Assembly (NCBI GenBank): GCA_023436175.1
Contig: JAEZKE010000108.1
Coordinates: 1-12,960, forward strand
Origin: Methanobacteriota archaeon
Lineage (GTDB): Archaea > Methanobacteriota > Methanobacteria > Methanobacteriales > Methanobacteriaceae
Reading direction: 5' to 3'
DNA: 12,960 nt
The notes beneath the pieces were generated by a model. The model did no database searches, was not told where the DNA came from, and worked only from the letters and a program-made list of their open reading frames with translations. A program made the translations under genes and the position numbers. This document shows positions 5,973 to 12,840 of this stretch, one piece after another; position 1 is the first letter of the stretch; every line of letters starts with the position of its first letter.

Positions 5973-7850
5973 ATGGCTAATAATAAGAAAGAAAAAATTA
6001 TAGGTATAGATCTTGGAACAAGTAACTCCGCAGCAGCAGTTTTAGTTGGTGGAAAACCAACCATCATACCAAGTGCAGAAGGTGCAACCCAGTACGGAAA
6101 AGCTTTCCCAAGTTACGTTGCATTTACTCCTGATGGACAGAGGCTAGTTGGAGAACCTGCAAGAAGACAGGCCGTAACAAACCCAGAAAACACAATAAGT
6201 GCCATAAAAAGAAGCATGGGTACAGATTATAAAGTAAATGTCCTTGGAAAACAGTACACTCCTCAAGAAATTTCTGCTTTTATCTTACAGAAGATTAAAA
6301 AAGACGCAGAAGCTTTCCTCGGTGAAGAAGTACAAAAAGCTGTTATTACAGTTCCAGCATACTTCAACGACAACCAGAGAACTGCTACAAAAGATGCAGG
6401 TACAATTGCAGGGCTTGAAGTTGTAAGGCTCGTAAATGAACCTACAGCAGCAAGTTTAGCATATGGTATTGATAGAGAACAGGAAGAAGAACTTGAAATC
6501 ATGGTTTTCGATTTCGGTGGTGGAACACTCGATGTAACTGTTATGGAATTTGGTGGGGGAGTATTTGAAGTTAGATCCACAAGCGGGGATACTAAATTAG
6601 GTGGAACCGATATGGATAATGCCATCATGAATCACCTCGCTGGTGAATTCAAAAGAGAAACTGGAATAGACATCATGAACGATGATCAAGCTGTCCAGAG
6701 ATTAAGGGAAGCATCTGAAAAGGCAAAAATAGAGCTTTCAACAACTTTAACATCTGACATTAATCTTCCATTTATAACTGCAACTGCAGAAGGGCCAAAA
6801 CACTTGACAACTACATTAACAAGGGCTAAACTCGAAGAATTAGTTGACCCAATCATTAAAAGATGTGGCGGGCCAATGGAACAGGCATTATCTGATGCTA
6901 AAATGTCCAAATCTGACGTAGACAAAATTATATTAGTCGGTGGACCAACAAGAATGCCTGCTGTACAGAAATTCGTTGAAAAATTCATAGGTAAACCAAT
7001 CGAGCGTGGAATAGACCCAATGGAATGTGTGGCTATGGGTGCCGCAATTCAGGGTGGAGTTTTAGCCGGAGAAATCAAAGATCTAGTATTACTCGATGTT
7101 ACCCCACTGTCTCTTGGAATAGAAACTTTAGGTAATGTTTCTACCAAATTAATAGAAAGAAACACCACAATTCCAACCAAAAAGAGCCAGATATTCTCAA
7201 CTGCAGCAGATAACCAGACCTCTGTGGATATCCATGTCCTGCAGGGTGAAAGGCCAATGGCATACGACAACACAACTCTTGGAAGGTTCCAGTTAGTAGG
7301 AATACCACCAGCACCAAGAGGAATGCCTCAAATCGAAGTAACATTCGATATAGACGCAAACGGTATCATGAACGTTTCAGCTAAAGATATGGGAACTGGT
7401 AAAGAACAGGCCATAACAATAACTGCTTCAACCAAATTATCACAGGACGAAATTGATCAGAAAATTAAAGATGCTGAAATGCACGCTGAAGAAGATAAAA
7501 AGAGACAGGAAGAAATTCAGGTCAGAAATGACGCAGATTCAATGATTTATACTTCAGAAAAAACTCTTGAAGAATTAGGCGACAAAGTAGACAAAGACCA
7601 GAAAGAGAAAATAGAAGCTTTAGTTAAAGAACTCAGGGATTTAACTGGAGGAGACGATATCGCTGCAATTAAAAGTAAAACAGAAGAGTTAACTAAAGTG
7701 GTTCAGGAAGTAGGTGCTAAAATCTACCAGGAAGCACAGCAGGCACAACAAGCTCAGCAGCAGGCACAACAGGATGCACAGGGTGCTCAAGGAAGCCAGC
7801 AGGGTGGAGATGACGACACCATTGATGCAGACTATGAAGTTAAAAAATAA
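5973..7850 (+). CDS. dnaK: DnaK (Hsp70) chaperone
   Basis: ATP-driven chaperone that binds exposed hydrophobic peptides, working with DnaJ and GrpE. The 625-residue product is complete. The ATPase domain shows the phosphate loops GIDLGTSNS (11-19), DFGGGTLDV (from D180) and GGPTRMP (from G323). The substrate-binding domain covers about 385-500 and the helical lid follows. The tail, from about residue 586 to 612, is very rich in Gln and Ala, and the protein ends in an acidic DDDTIDADYEV segment like bacterial DnaK. Between NTISAIKR and the QEISAFIL segment (about 73-103) the roughly 25-residue insert of proteobacterial Hsp70 is absent. This is the form known from Gram-positive bacteria and archaea and fits the accepted view that archaeal dnaK came from bacteria. 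The RBS AAGGTGAT (5962-5969) sits directly before the ATG. A terminator follows at 7873. Confidence 0.98.
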   Translation: MANNKKEKIIGIDLGTSNSAAAVLVGGKPTIIPSAEGATQYGKAFPSYVAFTPDGQRLVGEPARRQAVTNPENTISAIKRSMGTDYKVNVLGKQYTPQEISAFILQKIKKDAEAFLGEEVQKAVITVPAYFNDNQRTATKDAGTIAGLEVVRLVNEPTAASLAYGIDREQEEELEIMVFDFGGGTLDVTVMEFGGGVFEVRSTSGDTKLGGTDMDNAIMNHLAGEFKRETGIDIMNDDQAVQRLREASEKAKIELSTTLTSDINLPFITATAEGPKHLTTTLTRAKLEELVDPIIKRCGGPMEQALSDAKMSKSDVDKIILVGGPTRMPAVQKFVEKFIGKPIERGIDPMECVAMGAAIQGGVLAGEIKDLVLLDVTPLSLGIETLGNVSTKLIERNTTIPTKKSQIFSTAADNQTSVDIHVLQGERPMAYDNTTLGRFQLVGIPPAPRGMPQIEVTFDIDANGIMNVSAKDMGTGKEQAITITASTKLSQDEIDQKIKDAEMHAEEDKKRQEEIQVRNDADSMIYTSEKTLEELGDKVDKDQKEKIEALVKELRDLTGGDDIAAIKSKTEELTKVVQEVGAKIYQEAQQAQQAQQQAQQDAQGAQGSQQGGDDDTIDADYEVKK

Positions 7851-7872
7851 GCTTCATCTTATAAAATATGGA

Positions 7873-7894
7873 GGGAGTTTCAACTCCCCTTTTT
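7873..7894 (+). terminator. Intrinsic-type terminator after dnaK
   Basis: GGGAGTT (7873-7879), a two-base loop and AACTCCC (7882-7888) form a tight GC-rich stem followed by CTTTTT. It would end most transcripts after dnaK, so dnaJ probably has its own start or depends on readthrough. Confidence 0.75.
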
Positions 7895-7973
7895 ATAAAT
7901 ATAAATAGGAAAAATCCCATAGATAGGTAAGATAAAAAGTTGGAGGAAATTCCTTCTTCTATTTTTAAACCCA

Positions 7974-8149
7974 CAAAAAAACAAAATTTTTTTGAGGTTG
8001 AGGAAATTCTCAAAAATCATAGAGTTTCGATGTTTACGGAATAAAGCATGCAAAACACAATTTCGCGACCGTGAAGATTTTCAATTTTCATATGGACTCG
8101 AAAACAAGGATTTTTCGAGACATGAACCCTAAAAATAGAGGGTTTTTAA
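7974..8149. repeat. Array 3: degenerate hairpin array between dnaK and dnaJ
   Basis: Inverted repeats follow each other in the dnaK-dnaJ gap. They are 7974-7981/7987-7994 (five-base loop); 7998-8013 (imperfect); 8072-8079/8083-8090 (loop TTC, one G-T pair); 8097-8104/8112-8119 (seven-base loop); and AACCCT/AGGGTT at 8125-8130/8139-8144, followed by TTTTAA, which looks like a terminator. Read on the minus strand, it contains strings typical of array 1: TTTTGCATGC (plus 8046-8055) and GATTTTTGAGAATTT (plus 8004-8018). So it appears to be a decayed member in reverse orientation. It may be part of the dnaK 3' end or the dnaJ leader. No gene is seen here. Confidence 0.6.
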
Positions 8150-8203
8150 CAAATAAAGTTAATTTTTATTATGAATTGATTAAAAGGTGAAGGTAAGATT
8201 AAT

Positions 8204-9346
8204 ATGGCAGAAAAGCGTGATTATTACGATGTCCTTGGAGTAGAAAAGGGATCAGATAAAAAAGAAATTAAAAAGGCCTATCGTAAATTAGCAATGAAAT
8301 ATCACCCTGATGTGAGTGATGACCCAGAATCTGCAGATAAATTCAAAGAAATAAGTGAAGCTTACGCTGTTCTTTCAGATGAAGATAAAAGACACACTTA
8401 TGACCAGTTTGGACATGCCGGAATGGGCGGGTACTCTACAGAGGATGCATTCAGAGATATAAACTTTGAAGATATCTTTAAAGGCTTTGGATTCGATTTC
8501 GGAGATATATTTGATATGTTCGGATTTGGAGGAGGTCGAAGAAGAAGCCAAGCTCAGCGTGGAGATGATGTCCTTTATGAACTTGACATTACGCTTGAAG
8601 ATGCCGCATTTGGACTTGAAACTGATATAGAAGTACCACATAAAAAAGTTTGTCCAACTTGTAGGGGTACAAAAGCAGAACCTGGAACCGAAACAAGACA
8701 ATGTGCCACATGTGGAGGTACCGGACAGGTACAACATATAAACAGGACTCCTTTTGGTCAATTCGTTAATGTAGGACCATGTAGAGAATGCAGAGGTGAA
8801 GGAGTAATTGTTGATACTCCCTGCCACGAATGCCGTGGAAAAGGAATTGTAAAAGAAACTAACACTATCCATATAAAAGTCCCTCCAGGAGTTGAAGATG
8901 GATCTAGACTCAGGGTTCCTGGAGAAGGAGACGTAGGAATAAAAGGCGGCCCTTCAGGAGATCTTTACGTTATGCTTTCTGTTAAGCCGCACAAGCTATT
9001 TGAAAGACATGGTGCTGATTTAATCTATGAACGGCCTATAAGCTTTGTACAGGCATCTCTTGGTGATGAAATAGATATTCCAACGATTGGAGAAGAAATA
9101 GTAAGTTTAAAAATCCCTGCAGGCACACAGCCAGGTACTTCATTCCGTATTAAAGGTAAAGGAATGCCGCATCTACGCTGGAACGGCAAAGGAAATCTCT
9201 ATGTTAAAGCAAAAGTTATCGTGCCTAAAAAATTAAACAATAAACAAAAAGAGATTTTAAAGGAATTTGCTGATATAAGCGGTAAAGAAATTTATGCTGA
9301 AGATAAGGGATTCTTTGACAAGATGAAAGACGCTATTAAACACTAA
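8204..9346 (+). CDS. dnaJ: DnaJ (Hsp40) co-chaperone
   Basis: DnaJ delivers unfolded substrates to DnaK and stimulates its ATPase. The 380-residue product is a complete type I protein. The J domain (about 5-70) has HPD at 34-36. A Gly/Phe-rich segment covers about 75-120 (FGFDFGDIFDMFGFGGG). Four zinc-binding CxxC motifs begin at C150, C167, C193 and C207. The C-terminal domain contains the typical KVPPGVEDGSRLR and IPAGTQPGTSFRIKGKGMP. The first zinc motif reads CPTCRGTK instead of CxxCxGxG, a common family variation. The ATG at 8204 follows two overlapping RBS-like strings, AAAGGTGA (8183-8190) and AAGGT (8190-8194). Separation from dnaK by about 350 bases with a terminator and hairpins suggests partly separate expression; TTTTTATTATG near 8163-8173 is a weak TATA candidate. 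Confidence 0.97.
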   Translation: MAEKRDYYDVLGVEKGSDKKEIKKAYRKLAMKYHPDVSDDPESADKFKEISEAYAVLSDEDKRHTYDQFGHAGMGGYSTEDAFRDINFEDIFKGFGFDFGDIFDMFGFGGGRRRSQAQRGDDVLYELDITLEDAAFGLETDIEVPHKKVCPTCRGTKAEPGTETRQCATCGGTGQVQHINRTPFGQFVNVGPCRECRGEGVIVDTPCHECRGKGIVKETNTIHIKVPPGVEDGSRLRVPGEGDVGIKGGPSGDLYVMLSVKPHKLFERHGADLIYERPISFVQASLGDEIDIPTIGEEIVSLKIPAGTQPGTSFRIKGKGMPHLRWNGKGNLYVKAKVIVPKKLNNKQKEILKEFADISGKEIYAEDKGFFDKMKDAIKH

Positions 9347-9355
9347 TCCCCCTAT

Positions 9356-9395
9356 ATTTTTAAAAACCAATTTTCTTTTTTTAATCTATTTTATT
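9356..9395 (+). terminator. T-rich transcript end after dnaJ
   Basis: TTTTTAAAAA (9356-9365) is followed by CTTTTTTT and further T-runs in the 67-bp gap between two convergent genes. No GC-rich stem is present; archaeal termination on T-runs is assumed. Confidence 0.4.
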
Positions 9396-9413
9396 GAATT
9401 CTGTTTTAATCTC

Positions 9414-10376
9414 TTATTTGAATTCAGGTAAGACCTCATTTTTATAAAATTCAATGCATTCATGCTGGTTGTTTCCTATTTGCTGGATGCAGATACGGTC
9501 AAAGCCAGCATCAATATTTTGTTTTATTATGTCAATATGCACCTGCGGGTCAGAACTGCAGGGAATACTTTCAGGTATATCCTCTTTTTTAACATTCTTT
9601 GCAAGTTCTTCGAAATGTGTCTGTGTAGGAATATCCCAGCTTAAATTTCCTTTAACAGCCATTAAAGGCCAGTATTTATGAACTAAGTCCACTGCTTTTT
9701 CGTCAGTTTCTGCCCAGCTAAGTGAAAATTCAGAATACGACGGTTTACCTTTTCCTCCAGTTTTATTGAAAATATCTAAAATTTCTTTCTTTCCACCACT
9801 TACAATTAATCCATCACCATTAGCTGCGGCAGTAGTGGCGGCTATTGGTCCATCTGCAGCCATAAAAATTAACGGAAGCTCCTCAGGAAGGGTATAAATT
9901 TGCGCATTCTCAACGTGATAGTAATATCCATCATAATCCTGCATTCCCCCCTGCCATAATGTTCGAATTACATCCACTGCTTCTGCAAGCATTTCAATCC
10001 TTATTGGTGCTGGCGGCCAGTGATCTCCATAGATATGCTCATTTAAATTTTCACCAGAACCTACTCCCAAAATAAACCGTTCTGGCATCAATGTAGCCAC
10101 TGTGGCAACGGCTTGAGCTACTAAAGCAGGGTGCTGCCTGACGGTAGGGCAGGTGACTCCAGTCATAAGATTCAGTTCTTCTGTTACCTGTGATATCCCC
10201 CCAAGGGTACTCCAAACAAAAGGACTGTTACCCTGCTGGCTTAACCAGGGGTGGTAATGATCAGATATACTTGCAAAATCAAATCCTGCTTCTTCAGCAT
10301 GTTTAGCATAATCTATAAGTTCTTGAGGTCCAAATACTTCACTTCCAAGCTTAAAACCAATTTCTACCAATAACAT
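9414..10376 (-). CDS. F420-dependent LLM-class oxidoreductase, FGD (glucose-6-phosphate dehydrogenase) subfamily
   Basis: A cytosolic TIM-barrel flavin-like oxidoreductase expected to bind coenzyme F420 and transfer hydride to or from an alcohol or sugar substrate. The 320-residue product aligns by eye along its length with mycobacterial F420-dependent glucose-6-phosphate dehydrogenase (FGD1). The key positions even share numbering: E13, the pair D39-H40, W44, and E109 in GSGENLNE. The region that carries FGD1's sugar-phosphate ligands (K259 and R283) reads FEELAKN and ESIPCSSDP here, apparently without those basic residues. I therefore do not call the substrate glucose 6-phosphate; an alcohol is as likely. 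The ATG at 10376 is one base from a GGGGG run, too close for an RBS. The in-frame TTG two codons later (10370) has ideal spacing and may be the true start. The gene is single and divergent from the DUF2769-type gene. Confidence 0.85.
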   Translation of the reverse strand: MLLVEIGFKLGSEVFGPQELIDYAKHAEEAGFDFASISDHYHPWLSQQGNSPFVWSTLGGISQVTEELNLMTGVTCPTVRQHPALVAQAVATVATLMPERFILGVGSGENLNEHIYGDHWPPAPIRIEMLAEAVDVIRTLWQGGMQDYDGYYYHVENAQIYTLPEELPLIFMAADGPIAATTAAANGDGLIVSGGKKEILDIFNKTGGKGKPSYSEFSLSWAETDEKAVDLVHKYWPLMAVKGNLSWDIPTQTHFEELAKNVKKEDIPESIPCSSDPQVHIDIIKQNIDAGFDRICIQQIGNNQHECIEFYKNEVLPEFK

Positions 10377-10434
10377 TCCCCCACATTTTTTAGACTTTTA
10401 TAATATTTATTAACTATCGAATATAAATTATTAC

Positions 10435-10508
10435 TAAATGCTGTTTCATTAATAGCAATTTTAATGATCCAAAATATTTCAAAAAAATGTCAATTTAAAC
10501 AGCATTTA
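10435..10508. promoter_or_regulatory. Perfect 12-bp inverted repeat in a divergent promoter region
   Basis: TAAATGCTGTTT (10435-10446) and AAACAGCATTTA (10497-10508) are exact reverse complements separated by 50 bases. The second arm ends five bases before AAGGAGA (10514-10520), the best RBS of the cysteine-rich protein gene. A smaller nested pair, CATTAA/TTAATG (10447-10452 and 10461-10466), lies inside. As DNA it could be a pair of binding sites looped by one regulator of both divergent genes. As RNA it would form a leader stem next to the RBS. Confidence 0.55.
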
Positions 10509-10551
10509 ATAGAAAGGAGATTGCTTAATTAAATACGACAAGGTAATTAAA

Positions 10552-10821
10552 ATGGATAATGATAGAGTTGTGCCTGATACAGAAGAAAACGCTGCAAGAT
10601 GCCGCTGCCCAGATTGTCCAGCATATAATGAATGCATGGAAAATAATGAAGAGTTTTTTTTCTGTTCCAGGGGCAGTACAGAATGTAAAATTGATAAAAG
10701 AGGATGCCTATGTCTACACTGCCCAAATGAAATAAAATATAAACTAAACCGGTTTTACTACTGTGAAAAAGGTGCCGCTACAGGTAAATATGTGGCAACT
10801 GAAACTTTAATCAAAAATTGA
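10552..10821 (+). CDS. Small ten-cysteine protein, DUF2769-like
   Basis: An 89-residue soluble protein of unknown function that resembles the DUF2769 family of methanogens. It contains ten cysteines (17, 19, 22, 28, 38, 45, 52, 54, 57, 71) in two similar halves. CxCxxCP at 17-23 ends in FFFCSRG (35-41), and CxCxxCP at 52-58 ends in YYCEKG (69-74). This internal duplication and the Cys spacing suggest two bound metals, zinc or iron-sulfur, which is inference. The ATG at 10552 follows AAGGT (10540-10544). A stronger AAGGAGA (10514-10520) lies seven bases before an in-frame ATT (10528), which would add eight residues, [M]KYDKVIK. The gene is divergent from the F420-type oxidoreductase, with a long inverted repeat between them, so an electron-transfer or sensing link is conceivable but not shown. 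Confidence 0.75.
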   Translation: MDNDRVVPDTEENAARCRCPDCPAYNECMENNEEFFFCSRGSTECKIDKRGCLCLHCPNEIKYKLNRFYYCEKGAATGKYVATETLIKN

Positions 10822-11200
10822 TATATCACTAATTTGGAAATATTTTTAATATCAGTACTTATTTTAAAACAATTAAATAGAATGAATGCTTGAATAAATC
10901 AAATATATCATTCCATGTATGCTTTTTATTAGATATACTTTATATTTAATTAAAGCAAGTTAAATATCAAGTAATTTGATATAAATCCATGTACATTTGG
11001 GGGAAATATTAGCCAAAGTTATTGATTTTTATAAATATAGACTTTTATAAGCGTGCAGATTCCAATAATATCCCATTAAAATAATATTTCTATTTTTTTT
11101 AGAATTTAATTTTTTCAACCATTCCAATTCAAAAATTAACATTTCATAATACAGAAATAATAGAATGGCCATAAGATCAGCAATTAGGAGAGATGATTCA
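10822..11200. other. 379-bp AT-rich noncoding stretch
   Basis: No gene is recognised. TATA-like strings at 11026-11038 and 11041-11051 (ACTTTTATAAG) could start the transcript of the following gene with a leader of about 130 bases. ATGTACAT at 10989-10996 is a small palindrome. An in-frame ATG at 11165 would extend the next protein by 12 residues but has no RBS. Confidence 0.5.
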
Positions 11201-11569
11201 ATGAACATAGAAGAAGAAATAGATGTAGACGAAATATTTGAAAAAATTGAAAGTTACTTCGGTTTCGTTCCAAAGATCTTTCAGGTACTGGCAGAAAAAC
11301 CAGCTACGTTAAAAGCCTATTATGAAAAAGTAGAAACAATAAATAATGATGATGCATTACCTTCCTTAACTAAGGAATTTGTGGCTATAGGCGCCGCATC
11401 TGCAATAGGCGCTGAAAATTGTTTGCTAACTCATCTTAAAGTTGCAGAGAAATTTGGGGCCAAAAAAGAACAGTTACTTCTGGCTATTTTAATGGGAGCT
11501 CTAATAGCAGAAACAGATGCACTCTCCAAGTCATTAAGAGTTTATGAGAATTTTAAAGAACAAGTTTAA
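11201..11569 (+). CDS. Carboxymuconolactone decarboxylase / AhpD-fold protein lacking one active-site Cys
   Basis: A 122-residue all-helical protein of the CMD family, which includes AhpD-like thiol peroxidase partners. The core KEFVAIGAASAIGAENCLLTHLKVAEKFGA (from about residue 58) matches the family motif, but where AhpD has CxxC with a His four residues later, this protein has A71-x-x-C74 and H78. Only the second cysteine remains. A full disulfide redox cycle is therefore unlikely, although one cysteine plus His is seen in other family members of uncertain function. The start at 11201 is chosen for AGGAG at 11186-11190. The stop codon overlaps the stop codon of the convergent membrane protein gene. 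Confidence 0.8.
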   Translation: MNIEEEIDVDEIFEKIESYFGFVPKIFQVLAEKPATLKAYYEKVETINNDDALPSLTKEFVAIGAASAIGAENCLLTHLKVAEKFGAKKEQLLLAILMGALIAETDALSKSLRVYENFKEQV

Positions 11570-12248
11570 AATAAAACTCTTACCCCTTTTACCATTAAAT
11601 AAATTCCAAATGCAAACATAACTGCCGCCATCAGATAACGACTGTTTTTCTGCATCCAGACATTAAGAACATTTAAAAGTTTTTCAGAACGTTTTGGCAT
11701 TGTAAAGTATACTAAAAGCGGAATTTCAACCACAAACAGTGTAATTAAAGTAAGAACAATCACCATAGTTACCTTGTCAGTAATGCCTGCACTGGAAATT
11801 CCAATATCTTTACCCTCTGCAAATACAAGTATAGTAGTTGTAAAATTAACAGTGAACATTCCTAACCCTAAAATCATGTATTTTATAAAATCAGAAACTG
11901 CAAATTTTGATTTACCACCGAATCTACCTTTATCAGGCGCGTCGCTGCCCTTTTTATTGATCCTCCAGATTCCAAGTAGAATTAGAAATATTCCAATTGC
12001 AAGGTCAATATAAGCCGACGTCACAGATGGAGGCTTATTTGATGCGACTGTTACCCCTTTTCCCAGCAATATTCCTGCAACAGTTACGACAAGCAGTATA
12101 ACTATAGATCCAATATAAAAAGCAATCCTGCTTAATTTAGGGCGGTCTGATATTGATAAAATTAAAATTATTTCTATACAGTATGGCTTACCGCTGCACC
12201 AAAGGCTAATGGAAGTATATCAAAGAGTAGCGTTGATAATTCAGACAT
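11566..12248 (-). pseudogene. GAP/Sap-family six-helix membrane protein, broken by one missing base
   Basis: The reading frame starts with ATG at 12248 behind AAGGAG (plus 12255-12260) as MSELSTLLFDILPLAFGAAVS, but meets TAG at 12174-12176 after 24 residues. Adding one G to the GG at 12185-12186 (plus strand) gives AAVSPYCIEIILILSISDRP and runs open to 11566, for 227 residues in all. The restored protein has about six membrane helices, with a loop of Lys and Gly residues after the third, and fits the GAP/Sap (sulfolipid-addressing-like, LysE-related) family of small exporters. The substrate is unknown. The rest of the coding frame is clean, so the lesion is recent, a sequencing error, or a real frameshift. 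Translation from an internal ATG (12069) would lack the first two helices. It converges on the AhpD-fold gene with overlapping stops. Confidence 0.8.
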
Positions 12249-12457
12249 GTTTAACTCCTTTTTAAGATTTTTATAGAGTCATTAACAGTTTGATATAGAT
12301 ATTATATTAATTGGGACATATATTTGTTAGTATTTCAGTTAAAAGAAAATATCAGATTAAATATTAAATATTCCTTCTTATTCACACATGAATGAGGGGA
12401 TCTCAATTTTTGAAATTTTTAGCAAAATTCAAATAAGAGATTTCAAATTAAAATTTT

Positions 12458-12610
12458 AGAAAATGTTTACAAAATCTACGATTTTGTAACAGCAAAAAAC
12501 AAAGTTTTTTGCATGTTTCACATTTTCTAACCGAAGGAAACTATGTTTCCTCGGCCCCGAAAACGTAGTTTTCGAGGGCTCCCAAAAACGAAGATTTTTG
12601 AGGATTTTTT
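12458..12610. repeat. Array 4: nested triloop hairpins downstream of rnpB
   Basis: An outer stem AGAAAATGT (12458-12466) with ACATTTTCT (12520-12528) encloses two hairpins. The first has 10-bp arms at 12467-12476 and 12480-12489 (loop TAC); the second has 9-bp arms at 12492-12500 and 12504-12512 (loop AAA). Then follow 12531-12541/12545-12554 (loop TAT, one bulged A) and 12558-12564/12568-12574 (loop GTA, extended by CCC/GGG). The last is 12583-12588/12595-12600. The linkers TTTTCTAACC (12523-12532) and GATTTTTGAGGATTTT (12593-12608) are identical to 15-24 and 135-150 in array 1, and the order of hairpins between them is the same. A long minus-strand reading frame across this array is an accident of the repeats. 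Confidence 0.85.
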
Positions 12611-12778
12611 GAATTTGAATAGAAATTAAACTAGAATTTAACTTTGATTTTCGATCTCCGAACGACAGTGAGTTAGGATCAAATGTTTTGAAATCTTTAA
12701 TGAATTTAGTAAAAAAGGATTTAATAACTTTTAGAAAAGTATTTAAAATTGAATTCATCATGATTTTAGCTTTCCGCA
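12611..12778. other. AT-rich spacer with one larger hairpin
   Basis: No gene is seen. GATC(T)CCGAAC (12653-12663) and GTTAGGATC (12672-12680) form an imperfect stem with an eight-base loop GACAGTGA. The string CAGTGAGTT also occurs at 3305-3313, in the gap upstream of the secreted protein gene. Confidence 0.4.
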
Positions 12779-12839
12779 GCGAAAAAATTTATTTTTTCGC
12801 AAGGATATTTTGATCCAACTTTTTCAAGGAAAAAGTTGG
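12779..12839 (-). terminator. Two strong hairpins directly after the RNase P RNA 3' end
   Basis: A perfect 11-bp stem (12815-12825 with 12829-12839, three-base loop) starts right after the RNase P RNA. A second, 10-bp stem (12779-12788 with 12791-12800) follows. They resemble the array hairpins in arm length and triloop and may also mark the end or processing site of the RNA. There is no long T-run on the minus strand, so a terminator role is only likely. Confidence 0.5.
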
Positions 12840-12840
12840 G

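Noticed and set aside
6263..6988. Minus-strand reading frames opposite dnaK (6263-6628 and 6686-6988)
   Set aside because: They are shadows of a highly conserved gene, with low-complexity products and no RBS.
8375..8872. Minus-strand reading frame of 165 codons opposite dnaJ
   Set aside because: Shadow frame; its product is Ser/Thr-rich with no recognisable domain, and dnaJ accounts for the region.
12456..12761. Minus-strand reading frame of 101 codons across array 4 and the spacer
   Set aside because: No RBS or domain; composition follows the AT-rich hairpins, and the covarying stems explain the sequence better.
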